A stretch of DNA of 64,000 bases, taken from Mycosarcoma maydis. Lineage: Eukaryota > Basidiomycota > Ustilaginomycetes > Ustilaginales. Positions 31,101-41,132 of the stretch are shown in pieces. The notes under the pieces were generated by a model, which searched no databases, had not been told where the DNA came from, and saw only the letters and a list, made by a program, of their open reading frames with translations. A program made the translations under genes and the position numbers. Location: positions 1,860,001 to 1,924,000 of the forward strand of contig NC_026478.1 in the NCBI RefSeq assembly GCF_000328475.2, in the 5' to 3' direction. Each line of letters starts with the position of its first letter. Positions within the stretch are counted from its first letter, which is position 1.

Positions 31101-33228
31101 GGAGAGCGTGAAGTGATGCCTCATCGTTCTGGTCCACGGACTCGCGGTGCTGCCCGTCATTTGTGATTGTTGACCGAGGAGGCAAATGCTCATCGGCGGT
31201 GGCGAAGCGAGTATGATCAGACTCAACATGCAGGACCTCGTTACTAGGGGAAGCAGCAGTATCGAGACAAGGCGACGATCCCGCGGCGCCAGAGACGCTG
31301 TGAGTGCTGAGACGTCTTTCTATACTGCTGATGAGGTCGGAGAGCGGCGAGTCCTGGCTTGGACCCTGATCAAAGTGTCGGGCCAAAGGCGTATCTAGCG
31401 TACGGAGACTTACTCTCGATGCCCTGGAGGCGTTCATCATCCGGCGGGTTGATGCGGATTTGGGTGAATCGAGACTACTGACAGCCGTCTTGAAGGAACT
31501 GGTAGTGGTAGCAGTATCGAAACGGTTGGGCGGAAGCTTGTGATCGGGTGGCGTGTCATCGGAACTGTCGGCGTCGTCAATGTGGGTAGAATGCAAGGAG
31601 TGGTCTGCATCGGCGGGCTCGAGTCCTTGCCAGATGCGAGGGATACCAGGTCTAGGACGCGAGGTCGCCAGACCAACACTGGAATGGCTACCAGACGGCA
31701 AAACGGAAGGACTGTCATTTAATGGCTCGAAAGCGAGGCCAGCAACATCCGAACGTTGCTTTCTCGTAGCAGAGAGCTCATTGAGGCTCAACGAGTCCTG
31801 GAAGTTGAAATTGTTGCGCGTAGATGGAGCCATGCCAGTACCGAGGGCGGTGTGTGTCTGATCAGTCCCTGGTGAGTGATTTTGGCTCTCGTCGTCGTGG
31901 ACATCCAGATCTTGAACCTGCTCCTTGACAGGATGATCGAGCTCCTCATTGAGGTCTTGGTTGTCCGGTAGCGTCTGTTGCGGTAGAGCTTGAACCATGG
32001 CAAAGTCTCTGCTTTGTACCTCATCCTCATCCTCAGTGGAGTGTTTGAAGGCGGCAAAATCGGGATCACGCGCCAGGAAGGTAGAGTCAGAGCTGGGTGG
32101 CAAGCCATTCCCGGACAGCGGCGGCGTGTCATCGTCAAGAGACATCGGAGCAAGGTGGCCACCAACGGACTCTTCGCGTCTTGAGCGGAATAGGCCGTAT
32201 GTTTTACTGGGGTCACGAGCCAGGAAAGGCGCGAAAATGGAAGACGACTTGGTCGCTTTGGAGGAGCCGCGGTCCTTTGACTTGCTGCGACGGCGTGTGT
32301 GTCTGGTGGCGTCGGTACTTGCCTCAGCGTCAAGCTCGGATGAAAGCGGGATCGGCGCCTTGTGAGAGTTGGGCGTCGACTGCGACTTCTTGCCCTTTAA
32401 GCTGGCTCGGCGAATAAATCGACGGATCATCGAGTCACCGGCCTTGTGCTGCACCGACTGACCTTGAAGCGCATCCGAACGCTCCCTCGCGGTGAACTGG
32501 GCGCTGGATCGTGCAGGAAAGCTGAAAGGCTTGGCTGAGGTACGACTGCGAACAACTTCGCTCTCTGCGCGTTGACCATCAGTGCGTCGCGCCGTAGGGC
32601 GATGGTCAGCCAAAGCTTGTGGTAAAGGCATTGGTGCGGGCGCCGAGATAGCGCGAGAGGTGTTGGAGGGAGAGATGGTTGGGCGAGAGTCGGTCCTCTG
32701 ACGAACAGTCGCATACACGGACTCGAAGCTCGAATTCTTATCGGCATTGACCGGGAAGTCGCGCAACGAGGGCGTAGTGATGGATGGTGCGCGAAGCTTC
32801 ATGATGGGGGAGCCGTCGGAACTGGCATTGGATTCGCTGAAGGGTCGCAATGCAGCTGCTTCTGCTTGTTCCAGATGTGACTGCTCGATCGAAGCGTCGG
32901 AGAGTGGGGCGGCGACCAAGGATGGACTTTTTTGATGAGGTGATGGTAAGGGGTCCAGATTCGCGGACGCAGGTTCGGGCGACGGAGGGCCATAACGGCT
33001 GAGGGAGTTAGCCAGTTGTTCGCCAACCTTTCGATGAAGGGTCGCAGTAGGACCTTTTGCACTGACTGAGCTTTCCTGATAGCTGCGCATGCTGGGCTGA
33101 TCGGACCAGGATCGGCTCATGCCGGCCGAGCCTGGATCGGCCGTCACAGTGAACCTGCGAAGGGAGCCGATGTCGGTTGAAAGCTCTGTGCCAGGCGTAT
33201 GGGCCGGCTCTGATTCGCTGTCAGGCAT
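28138..33228 (-). CDS. Giant Ser-rich coiled-coil protein with SxIP motif, unrecognised
   Basis: A 1696-residue protein starting at the ATG at 33228 (MPDSESEPAHTPGTEL). The frame is open another 114 codons upstream but begins there with TTG and reads like leader sequence. Most of it is Ser/Pro/Thr-rich and probably disordered. A coiled coil of about 85 residues lies at nt about 29310-29540, starting near NMVRRHELEKESLLDTLER and including LERELERRDS. Near the C-terminus is SRIP (codons 28465-28476) in a Ser/Arg-rich setting, a good SxIP match for EB1-type microtubule plus-end binding. The last 25 residues (EIQAELARLGNPQPYMRYYS) look conserved rather than disordered. A microtubule or polarity scaffold is my inference; no catalytic domain is seen. 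Confidence 0.75.
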   Translation of the reverse strand: MPDSESEPAHTPGTELSTDIGSLRRFTVTADPGSAGMSRSWSDQPSMRSYQESSVSAKGPTATLHRKVGEQLANSLSRYGPPSPEPASANLDPLPSPHQKSPSLVAAPLSDASIEQSHLEQAEAAALRPFSESNASSDGSPIMKLRAPSITTPSLRDFPVNADKNSSFESVYATVRQRTDSRPTISPSNTSRAISAPAPMPLPQALADHRPTARRTDGQRAESEVVRSRTSAKPFSFPARSSAQFTARERSDALQGQSVQHKAGDSMIRRFIRRASLKGKKSQSTPNSHKAPIPLSSELDAEASTDATRHTRRRSKSKDRGSSKATKSSSIFAPFLARDPSKTYGLFRSRREESVGGHLAPMSLDDDTPPLSGNGLPPSSDSTFLARDPDFAAFKHSTEDEDEVQSRDFAMVQALPQQTLPDNQDLNEELDHPVKEQVQDLDVHDDESQNHSPGTDQTHTALGTGMAPSTRNNFNFQDSLSLNELSATRKQRSDVAGLAFEPLNDSPSVLPSGSHSSVGLATSRPRPGIPRIWQGLEPADADHSLHSTHIDDADSSDDTPPDHKLPPNRFDTATTTSSFKTAVSSLDSPKSASTRRMMNASRASRVSLRTLDTPLARHFDQGPSQDSPLSDLISSIERRLSTHSVSGAAGSSPCLDTAASPSNEVLHVESDHTRFATADEHLPPRSTITNDGQHRESVDQNDEASLHALRHNTHVSTASHTALVETADQSNRNSLAEAEPPTSQSQNFASSNTHLQYRRETFGSLGSTPFAHDRSSKSQDRAQSTGPQLSRFSTALAGPEEDDLEEQLPGDNSEDREVVLPEVKVSEIESHLAAVEAALQDNRQEGSFDLTSLRQRMSYASYAIHANPSSSSMASREAFAQSTLQVAQKSADELTLPGAWAEDNSSFIMTGDERRRITLAPESHEALADAVRSVRRAISSSQLNDTDGPRSALTSRSVDTLGMESFMSDVAEPAGERTLAGEISMLSEATPARAAKKRQEGMRDIEEAYGRMLALVQSSAVGVTPSPQLRGEEGRLGFEPPRRPIKLSQGGGSGSLSVSPLAKASTKTDEPLSQSTQANRAGLEGVRSSQPSRIQTRAPMSAENRTSTSLSGLMGMPLDIHPHMLRQASISTVSSVQDVSKSDQVDVGAFRRRPPSDARSISSRYSQALSRDHGASSVIDSDGFRKRFSTDNTTVGRASSGGGHTSPSATAKTQGTPRSFATSISQHSLANMVRRHELEKESLLDTLERVRAENAELHARHESLTSDLHAEVTRVLELERELERRDSREVTLIGQIQDLEDELVELRHLDFQLNSSADQTLGSEDGEGSIMDVELPPGLQSGTGTGTGIGALPLSPRGRSNQAILSSEPFSSTSTSAQPKPTHRSTRSEAFVSGLPGSERSTLPMSRSELPRARPVSLLNGPGGLFREDGGSKRSGEASPLPTPRRSSLLRHPHQASGKVAKARPASPTLFGLSLPTEEEEMWNLADEHLPEIDDEIIPPYQQVSSTVVPMETMDSQVAQSGHLDRSSERDEDDEDQHSSDPSLIQDSVTSQRDLSGSMPRSSSQVTVTKNNTASQLPRPSATPSRIPTSRSAGGIADAPAHRSISSRLPRLGLKPSSRYSTAGNGMRSVSNATDKSTGSTLSSVYSTDSARAPPSLGSLPSGNNTMEDEIQAELARLGNPQPYMRYYSPPRSKLM

Positions 33229-33614
33229 GATGAAGGGGAAGCCAGAGGTGCGTACTTGGGCGTACCCGAGCGAGCAGGCTTGGGCTGCGTTGGAAAGCGG
33301 AAACACGATGGCGGACAAACAGCTGGGAATGTTTCCCAACGAGTGGAAGCTGCGTGGAAGTTGGATCGTTGGTCGTAAGCGGTCAGATGAAGATCGAACA
33401 AACGAAGCGGAGATGGATCGTCTAGGCGGATGCGGTAGGCTGGTGGGCGCTTCGGTGTTGAGATGCCACACGCCGAAGGGATGAGGCTGTAAGATCTTGG
33501 GTGATGAACTGGGAGGGATGTGCTTTGTGAAAGGGTGGTGGATGGATGCAACCGTAGCTGAGGTACTCAAAGCAGAATTATGCGGATAGAAGCCGGCCGA
33601 GGCTGGGCGGTCAG

Positions 33615-33794
33615 CTAGAGTAAAGGAAGCATGGATGGTTTCTGTTTCAGAAGGTCAAAAAGTCGAGACGCGAGACGGTGAGACAAGGAAGCGTCGACGA
33701 GAGGCGATAAGGGACAAGAAGAGGCACAAGGAGAAGAAAGAGAAGGACAAGAAGCGGAGAAAGATGAAGATGAAAAGCCAGCCAAATTACTTAC
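33615..33794 (-). other. Possible intron in the 5' leader of the giant gene
   Basis: A near-perfect minus-strand donor, GCAAG|GTAAGTAA, lies at 33794. It is followed by about 130 nt of strong polypyrimidine (33660-33783) and candidate acceptors CTCTAG (about 33615) and AAACAG (about 33648). This is what a 5'-UTR intron looks like. Transcript evidence is needed. Confidence 0.45.
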
Positions 33795-34029
33795 CTTGCT
33801 TGGCAGTGTTTGAGATGCAACTGCATCCAGGTGCCTCTGAGGCTATCGTCGTCAGCTGCTGCTCTTGCTGATGCTCGTTTGGATGCAGGAATAAGGACGG
33901 AATTTTGTTCGAAAAATCCAAATTGGAAATGGAAATGGAAATTCTGCCATACAGTGGCCTGTGCCTACTTTTATCCGATCTTGGAAACGTAAGCCATGGC
34001 CGAGGCGAAAGAGGAGCAAGATGCTGTGC

Positions 34030-34068
34030 GTCGTTGTCGTTGTCGTTGTCGTTGTCGCTGTTGCTGTC

Positions 34069-34134
<66 letters not shown>
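34030..34134. repeat. TTGCTG / TTGTCG hexamer microsatellite
   Basis: A 105-bp run of TCGTTG units passes into about a dozen TTGCTG hexamers, nearly perfect at the right end. It lies in the presumed leader or promoter of the minus-strand giant gene, upstream of the candidate leader intron. On the minus strand it reads as AACAGC repeats. Confidence 0.95.
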
Positions 34135-34135
<1 letters not shown>

Positions 34136-35914
34136 AACCGATCAGCTTGAATATGACTGGATGACAGTCGCCTCTCGCGTCCCGTAAAGTGTTGTTCGCA
34201 TGTCCTTTCGTCCACCGGCAGACAGGCGGGACGTGAACGCAGAGGAAACGTATGGCTCCTTGCCCTCCACGACTCTTTGCTGTCCTTACGTTGCTCGAGA
34301 CCATGACATTCGCTTCTGCTGACCGAGTTGCTTTCCAAGATGTTGTTGCTGCTAGCTGCCATACACCGCGTATGCGATCGAAAGCGCACTGCAAACACGT
34401 TCCGCGCCTTGCGTCTGATCAAGCACGTCTTTGGTGTCGATCCATCCGTAATCGGCGAGACGCTGACGTTGGTGTCTGAAATTGGTTGAATGCACTCGAC
34501 TGGCTGCTGTACTGTGCTGTACTGTACCTGCACCGCTGCATCACCTTCCCGCCTGCTTTTTCCCAATGCGTCATTTTCAGCATCCGCAGCTCGCCTCGCC
34601 GAGCTGGACCCTGAGCGACGTGGCCATTTCGACACTCTATCCAGTTTCTTGGATCGTGATTGACGGCATGCTTTATATCTGCATCGCACATCTTCCGCCG
34701 CAGCTCGCTGACCACGTCCTTCTGCTTGCGACTCTATGCGTGATTCTTTGAGCCACGCGCTGTGGCTCGCCGAGTCTGAGTCCATCACTTGCTTGTCTTT
34801 GCGTTCCCCCGTGGACCGCCAGCTGCGCTGCCACCAACTTGCCATTGAGACTTGATGTGGATCCCTAGACGATTCCAACTTGGTGGCCTTGCTGTCCTGT
34901 CCTAACAATGAGTCGTGTTTGACATTCAACGCGCCAGAATGGCACTCTGAATCTAGATCTCTCCAGTCAGAGGAAAAGCCGAACTCTACGCTGCTGTGGT
35001 CGTGACCAGCTGTCTCTTCTTGTTAATTCGTTGAGCCGCCTTGCAACGCTCCTCGCCACGTCGAAACCATTCCTTTTAGCCAACGTAGCCAGCTGCTCAG
35101 AATTGCCCCCTTGTATCAGGTCGCAATCTGCTGCTCATCAGGGTGTTGATGGTAGAGCCGAATCGCATGTCGCTTTGAATCCAGTCCATGTCATGATGAT
35201 AAGTGTAGGCGTCGTCCGGTGCAAGTGCTTGTCGTTCGGTTGCGTTCAAGCTTGTGGCAGTATGATAGGAGATGGTCAACAGGAAGAGAAAGGGATGCTT
35301 TTACCGATTCATGGACAGTCCTAATGATGTGCTTATGAGGTTTTCGACTGCAAGCAGTGCATAGTAGGGCGGGTCGAGGGCCGTGATACTCCTGGCAGCT
35401 GCCACAGTGGCAGCTGATAGAAGCAATCTAAACTTTTGTTGTCACAATCACATGCACCGCTCTCCATCTCGTCTATTAGAGGCCTTTCCCAAATGCATAA
35501 TAGGTACATCCTCCCCACCTTGACATTGAGCACTTTATTTTCACGTCGGCGTACTAAAAGTACCCTCTCTGTCATTCGCAATCGCGACGACGCTGACCGA
35601 ATTTGCCGCTTGGTACATTCACGATTGATTTAATTAAGTTAGCTGCAAGCATAGTCGGAGCCTGAGCGTCCCGCTCATTCGGAACCTTCGCGTTTCGAGA
35701 CATGTCACGATTCACCTTGACAAAGTCACATGCATGCGCACTCGCGCACTCTAGGATCCGATGGATGCATGCAACCGAAATAGGCTATTACTGTGCTAGT
35801 GTTGATTTGCCATGCGATCATGCCATTCGATCATGCAGAGTCTTTTCCGGCTGGTATATTCGAACTTCAGTTCTCGCCGATGGAATTCGTGACTGCTGCT
35901 CGTGCAGCTAGCAG

Positions 35915-38878
35915 CTAGCTCTCAGACTTGAGAGGTAAAGTCGTCGTCATGCAAAGATCATGGTCGGCATCGGTCAGCTCTGTCGTGGGTGTTGGATGGC
36001 CTTGCGAAGCTTGCGCAGAATCGATCACATTCTCAAGCGGTGATCGCAGCGAGGCAGGACTGAGCAGACCGGGCGTGAGCGGTCCATTGCAATTCGCTGT
36101 GAGTGGTGGCCGCACGCCAGCTGAGGTAGCAGCAAGATAAATCTGTCCTTCTTCCCCAGACAATCCTGTGCTCGAGCGCGGTGCAGGCTGCAAGCTCTCG
36201 CTAACATCTATCGCGCACGCCATGTTGTCACTGGGGCTCGGGTCTGTTCCAGCACGCTGAGCTGCTCGAGCAACCTGCATCCGTTCTGAGCCAGCAACAA
36301 TATCGCTGTTGGATCCCCGACCCACGTTCACGCTCAGATCTGCAGTCTGAAGCCGAGGCAGCGCTTGAGCATGCGTCAGATCCGTACCGAATGTTTGAGC
36401 TTGCAGTTCATCCGCAGCAAGATCAACGGTACCGCTGTTGGCCAAACCTCCGCTGGCATGTCTCGAGTGATTGGCTACAGCATCCGCGCCGCCATCACTA
36501 CCTACAGCTGTCGCAGGCGTGATTGCGTTGCTTCTCTTCAGATTGGCGCCAGTGACAATCGGCATATCCGAGGGCGAAGGCATGCCAATGGAACTGTCGG
36601 GGATGGATGATGAGGCTGCAAACGCTGCATCTGCGGCACTCTGACCAACTCTGGAAAGCTCGCCAGCGCGCGTCGAAGAGATCGGCGGCAGCAACGGTGC
36701 GCCTGCCGTCTTGAGATCAAATATGTCGTTGCAGTACAGGATCAGATCCTCCATGGTCTTGTCCTCCTCCATTGCAGCGGCTACGCTCGTCGTCTCGTGG
36801 TCGGCTTCGGACAGCAGACACGGCGAAAACACGACGCTCAAGTTGGCGGCAGTCATCTTGTTTTGGTCTGCGTGATGAGCCACTCTGCTAAGATGCTGAA
36901 CGATGACTTTGAGCGTGATCTGGTGAATTGGCGGCAGTCGACGAATCTTTCCTTTCAGAGTGGCGAATCCGGTGCGGATGTGCTCTTCCCTCTCGTGGGT
37001 GTACTTGATTCTCTCTGCCCATGGTATAGCAAGCACTGGCTCGGGCAACTGACGCAGATAGTCTTTGAAGACGCCAGCAACGGCAGCTGGCTCGTCCTTG
37101 GCTGGGTCAAACTGAAAGCCCAGCTCGTCCTTTTCGATAGCCAGAGCCAGCTGCTTGACGCTCGACTGTTTGGCCGAGATGCGGTAGATGCCAGGCAGAT
37201 TGATCGCATGCATTTCGATAAAGTCGATGCACTTGGTGACGATAAGAGGCGGTGCAACTGTGTCCCGAAGGCGATACGGTACAGTGAGCGGATAGTCGGT
37301 CAGAGGCGTTCCGAAGATCAGGTTCTTGAGCTCGCCGTGCCAGTAATTGACGTACGACACTCTCTTGTCCTCCAGAGTTCTGGCACCGGGCAAATTCTCT
37401 TCCATCGATCTGAGCTCGTCATCTAAATCATCCAGTGCTGTCTTGACCAAGTCTTCACTGTGCTGATGCAGACCACTGCTCTTGTTGTGCAGCACGATCT
37501 GAGAGCGTTCGGATTGCAGCCACACTGCTTGAGCCGTGTGCGCGAGTTCGGTGCGGCATTCTATCACGGATGCAGCGGCGGCCTTAAGCGTTCTGAGCCT
37601 GCGCAGACGCAATGTTTCCAAGTCAAAAATGGCCTTGCGATACGCCTTGTCGGCTTCCTCCACCTCGCGCTTGGCGCGTGCCTGCTTGGCTGCGATGGTT
37701 TGCGTAGCCTTGTAGGGATTATTGTTACTACCACCGCCAAACGTGCCAAGAAGCGTCTCACTCATCGAAGGAGTAGGGGGCACACCGTCACCAATGCCAG
37801 CCCCAGTTTGGCCGCTGTCGCGCATTCTGTTGATAAGCGCACCGATCTTCTTCGGCGCTTCCTTTCGGGCGGCATCCCAGCCCTCTCGCGATTTGAATAC
37901 ATCGAAAAAGTTGGGCTTTGCCTTTTCGGTGTTCGGACTCGGCGGTGAAGTCGAGAGGGAAGAGGTGGTAGCTGGAAGATTCGTCTCGGTAGTGGGAGGC
38001 GATCCAATCGTGAATCTTTCGTCAGAGCTCTCGTTAGCCCTGGCTGAAGTACCGAGCGACCTGGTCGATGCATTGGAGCGACGTCGCGAGTGACGACGAG
38101 TGTGGCTGCTCTTGTGACGTATGAGGCTGGAGTATGTACCGCCATCACCAGAGATAGAGTAGGTCGAGGTAGGCGATGCAGTTGCGGGGTTAAAGTCTGG
38201 TTGAGACGCTTGACGGCTGTGACCGGTGGCAGTTGGCTCGCGGTCGGCGATTCGTGTGCTTAGCAACGTGCGCTGGTCTTCGACGGCTTGAGCTTGAAGC
38301 TGGAGTTGCTCCACCTCCTCGGCCCTCTTTTCGTACGTGCGTCGAATCTTGGGTAGACTGACGTTGCGCATCTCGTCGTATTGCGCCAGGCTATTGCGCA
38401 CGTCCTCCTTGACGCGTTTACGGATCCGTTCTTGAGCGTCGCGAAAGGCCAAGAGCGGCGCCAGGACACCCTGTCGACATGTTTCGACCATGTAGGACCT
38501 TGCTTCGAGTTCTCGCTGATCGTTCTGGCGCATCTCAAGCCAGACACGCCTCAGTCCAGGATATCGCTGTGCGTCGGCCATAAGGCCCACATCGCCGACA
38601 ATCTTGGAGTTAACTTTGGTATCGAGCTCCTTCTGCCGTTCAAGCGAGATTTTCAGACTTCGAATGTAGTCTTCTTCGAGTTTGATGCGTCCTTCGAAAA
38701 GTGTAATGTAGCCATCCGCCTCCGAGAGTATGGTGCTAAAGGTATCGAGCAGGGAGGAGCAGATGTCGGCGGCTGAAGAAGCCGTGCCGTCAGAGTAATA
38801 GCCGTTGCTTGAGGCAGCGCGCGAGAGCTGATCTGTCGACTTCCTGACATTGGAAGCCCCAGCGGAGAGCGTGTCCAT
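35915..38878 (-). CDS. F-BAR and RhoGAP domain protein (Rgd1-like)
   Basis: A 987-residue GTPase-activating protein. An F-BAR-type coiled region begins near residue 40 (LLDTFSTILSEADGYITLFE) and continues to about 200. A Ser-rich insert of about 180 residues follows, then a second helical block (about 385-490, AKQARAKREVEEADKAYRKA). The RhoGAP domain (about 525-715) has the arginine finger in LPGIYRISAK, KDYLRQLPEPVL, and NKMTAANLSVVFSPCL. The C-terminus is Ser/Ala-rich. Such proteins bind curved membrane and switch off Rho/Cdc42-class GTPases at sites of growth and division; yeast Rgd1 is the closest well-known architecture. The ATG at 38878 is the first Met. One copy of the dispersed AATCGTGAAT motif falls inside this coding region (38006-38015). 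Confidence 0.93.
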   Translation of the reverse strand: MDTLSAGASNVRKSTDQLSRAASSNGYYSDGTASSAADICSSLLDTFSTILSEADGYITLFEGRIKLEEDYIRSLKISLERQKELDTKVNSKIVGDVGLMADAQRYPGLRRVWLEMRQNDQRELEARSYMVETCRQGVLAPLLAFRDAQERIRKRVKEDVRNSLAQYDEMRNVSLPKIRRTYEKRAEEVEQLQLQAQAVEDQRTLLSTRIADREPTATGHSRQASQPDFNPATASPTSTYSISGDGGTYSSLIRHKSSHTRRHSRRRSNASTRSLGTSARANESSDERFTIGSPPTTETNLPATTSSLSTSPPSPNTEKAKPNFFDVFKSREGWDAARKEAPKKIGALINRMRDSGQTGAGIGDGVPPTPSMSETLLGTFGGGSNNNPYKATQTIAAKQARAKREVEEADKAYRKAIFDLETLRLRRLRTLKAAAASVIECRTELAHTAQAVWLQSERSQIVLHNKSSGLHQHSEDLVKTALDDLDDELRSMEENLPGARTLEDKRVSYVNYWHGELKNLIFGTPLTDYPLTVPYRLRDTVAPPLIVTKCIDFIEMHAINLPGIYRISAKQSSVKQLALAIEKDELGFQFDPAKDEPAAVAGVFKDYLRQLPEPVLAIPWAERIKYTHEREEHIRTGFATLKGKIRRLPPIHQITLKVIVQHLSRVAHHADQNKMTAANLSVVFSPCLLSEADHETTSVAAAMEEDKTMEDLILYCNDIFDLKTAGAPLLPPISSTRAGELSRVGQSAADAAFAASSSIPDSSIGMPSPSDMPIVTGANLKRSNAITPATAVGSDGGADAVANHSRHASGGLANSGTVDLAADELQAQTFGTDLTHAQALPRLQTADLSVNVGRGSNSDIVAGSERMQVARAAQRAGTDPSPSDNMACAIDVSESLQPAPRSSTGLSGEEGQIYLAATSAGVRPPLTANCNGPLTPGLLSPASLRSPLENVIDSAQASQGHPTPTTELTDADHDLCMTTTLPLKSES

Positions 38879-40157
38879 GTTGCTCTCGCCGTGATGTGGG
38901 GGACTGAAAATAATGACTATCGTTGATCGTGATGAGTAGCAGAGATGAGTGGACCATGCAATCTGAGCTGTGTGGTTTGGAGTCGAGCTGTCGAACCTGG
39001 CAGGCTGAGCGCTGGCAATGTTGCAGCCAGCTCAAGAGGAGCGACACGCGAGTTGACGTGTAGAGGGCTGTGTGGTTCCTCTGTAACGAACATGGCTGCG
39101 TGACATACATCTGCCTTGTTCCGCTTAATTAGATCCTTGATTAGGCTGTGTCTCATTGAGATATCAAGCCACGAAGCAACCAACTCCGATTTCCGGTCTT
39201 GACTCAAGACTGTCTGGTCTGTGCTCTGTGGAGAGCGAGAACACGAATCGCCAGTCAACTCGTGTGCTATCTCAAACTTGGCGTTTGCGTTGAGATACGA
39301 GGAAAACGCAATTTTCAACTAACTACCACTCACGACTAACACTCGGTGCTCCGATCACCGATCTAAACCCTTTTTGCCTTAGCACTCACGACTCTGCTTA
39401 ATTCACGATTCGTGAGTCTTAGAGAGCCAATGGTCAGTATTTGTTGGTCAGAATAGGTTGGGTTGGGTCAAAAGTAAGAGCGGAGAGGAGGGGCACCAGC
39501 AAGCAGACTTAGGGGGTCGTTCGCCTAAGGAGATGATGGTGGATTCGTGAGTCGTGATTCGTGATTGTTCACGCGTGACGGTTTGTGGTTCGTGGTTTCA
39601 CTTCGAGATTGTTAGGTCTTGGAAACGGATTGATATCTTGGCTAAAAATCGCGAATCGTGAATCGTGAATGTGGCTGAAGAAGCTACACGGATCGGCTCG
39701 CCATTTTCACGGGAGAAAGTCCTCGCAGCGGGTCAACATGAGATCTCTTAACTTAGCCAATCCCAAATACTCGTGACTAGCATGCGTGGTTCACGATTGG
39801 CCACGCAGACGGCTGAGCAAGCGTGAGTAGCACACGCGAATCAAGAAACTCTGTTTAGACGTGAGAGAGATTCACGATTCCACGCTTGTCCGTGATTTAT
39901 GATTCACGAGTGGATGGGATGATGCCTGGCTTTTTCGATGGATCTTCCAGCTTGAGTCTTCGCACAGACGATTTGTGCTGCGTTCGGCGTGATTGAGACT
40001 AAGTAAGAACTCTGATATTTTCGCCGAGTTTCCACCTTTGGATCCGACTATTATCTTCATTACCATCACTACCTCGAGGTCTTCTTCGTGTTTGCTCGTC
40101 GGCTCCCTCGCATAGACATATATTTGAGATCAGCGGCCGCCTGCTCATCTCTCTTGC
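38879..40157. promoter_or_regulatory. Divergent promoter region rich in TCACGAT motifs
   Basis: This 1.28 kb separates the divergent RhoGAP (-) and CBR1 (+) genes and contains both promoters. It carries a dense group of the dispersed motif: ATTCACGATT at 39401-39410 and 39870-39879, AATCGTGAAT at 39654-39663 and 39661-39670, and several GATTCGTGA variants (39543-39570). No gene is supported. Confidence 0.55.
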
Positions 40158-41132
40158 ATGGTCCTGATCGAGCAAGTCGTTCTGGTTGCTTCCATCTTGA
40201 TCACTTTCGGTACTTGTCTTGCCGCAACCAAGTACGCCGCTAGGCTTTTCCCCCACTTCGAACCGCTTCAATTCTACGACGAGGCAACCAACCCAATGGA
40301 GCTCAACATTGTTCTCGCTTTTGTGGTGGGCCTGATCGGCTCAGTGGTAGTTTTGCTCTACTTTGACTCGCAGAAGATCAAGCCCGTGCTCAACCCCACC
40401 CAATGGCAGCAGTATCGTCTCATGGAGAAGCAGAAGCTCTCCGACAACACTGCCCTCTACCGCTTCAAGCTTCCCCGTTCGAACAACATCCTCGGCCTGC
40501 CCATCGGACAGCACATTTCCGTACAGGCGAACATGGGCGGCAAGACCGTTGTTCGTTCGTACACGCCCACTTCCTCGGACGATGACCATGGATTCTTTGA
40601 TCTCGTTGTCAAGTCGTACGAGCAGGGCAATGTGTCCAAGTACATTGGCTCCATGAAGATCGGCGATCTCCTCTCGGTCAAGGGCCCCAAAGGTCAGATG
40701 CGTTACGCTCCCGGTCTCTCGCGCCACATTGGCATGATCGCCGGTGGTACCGGTCTCACCCCTTGCTTGCAGATCATCCGTGCCGCCCTCAAGAACCCCG
40801 CCGACAAGACTCAGATTGACTTTATCTACGCTAACGTCAAGGAGACTGACATCTTGCTCAAGGACGAACTCGATGAGCTGGCCCTTAAGCACAAGGACCA
40901 GTTCCGCATCTCCTACTTCCTCAATGAGGCCCCTGAAGGCTGGAAGGGCGGCGTTGGCTTCGTCACCAAGGAGGCTTTGGAGAAAAACCTGCCTAAACCC
41001 GCAAATGACATCAAGGTCCTCATGTGTGGTCCGCCGCCCATGATCAAGGCCATGACCGGACACCTCGAGGCTCTTGGATACGAAAAGCCTCGCACCGTCA
41101 GCAAGCTCGAGGATCAGGTCTTCTGCTTCTAA
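40158..41132 (+). CDS. CBR1: NADH-cytochrome b5 reductase
   Basis: A 324-residue FAD enzyme that passes electrons from NADH to cytochrome b5 for fatty-acid desaturation and sterol synthesis at the ER or outer mitochondrial membrane. The FAD-binding RSYTPTS is near residue 133, with GHF-type [11 protein letters not shown] after it. The NADH site [11 protein letters not shown] is near 195 and CGPPPMI near 294; the protein ends in the usual EDQVFCF. Residues 50-68 form the normal N-terminal membrane anchor ([20 protein letters not shown]). The ATG at 40158 adds 46 residues with a second hydrophobic segment (3-24); starting at Met47 would give the yeast-like architecture, so the true start is uncertain. 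Confidence 0.95.
   Translation: MVLIEQVVLVASILITFGTCLAATKYAARLFPHFEPLQFYDEATNPMELNIVLAFVVGLIGSVVVLLYFDSQKIKPVLNPTQWQQYRLMEKQKLSDNTALYRFKLPRSNNILGLPIGQHISVQANMGGKTVVRSYTPTSSDDDHGFFDLVVKSYEQGNVSKYIGSMKIGDLLSVKGPKGQMRYAPGLSRHIGMIAGGTGLTPCLQIIRAALKNPADKTQIDFIYANVKETDILLKDELDELALKHKDQFRISYFLNEAPEGWKGGVGFVTKEALEKNLPKPANDIKVLMCGPPPMIKAMTGHLEALGYEKPRTVSKLEDQVFCF

Larger units (their letters stand above)
33229..35914. other. Leader/promoter region of the giant gene, no separate gene found
   Basis: This 2.7 kb precedes the start of the minus-strand giant gene and follows the 3' end of the RhoGAP gene. The part next to the start is CT-rich on the minus strand. It contains a likely 5'-leader intron (33794 to about 33615) and a hexamer microsatellite (34030-34134). 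An AT-richer part around 35.2-35.9 kb carries an ATTCACGATT motif (35618-35627). A 380-codon open frame at 33787-34929 begins at a non-ATG codon and runs through the microsatellite, so I do not call it. Confidence 0.5.

Noticed and set aside
30501..31229. 242-codon minus-strand frame inside the giant gene
   Set aside because: It is an alternative frame of a Ser-rich coding sequence on the same strand without features of its own.
33229..33570. 114-residue N-terminal extension of the giant coiled-coil protein
   Set aside because: It opens with TTG and reads like CT-rich leader; the first ATG is at 33228.
33787..34929. 380-codon minus-strand frame with an Asn-Ser repeat
   Set aside because: It begins at TTG, runs through the hexamer microsatellite, has no domain, and ends exactly at a strong splice donor, so it fits a leader region better than a protein.
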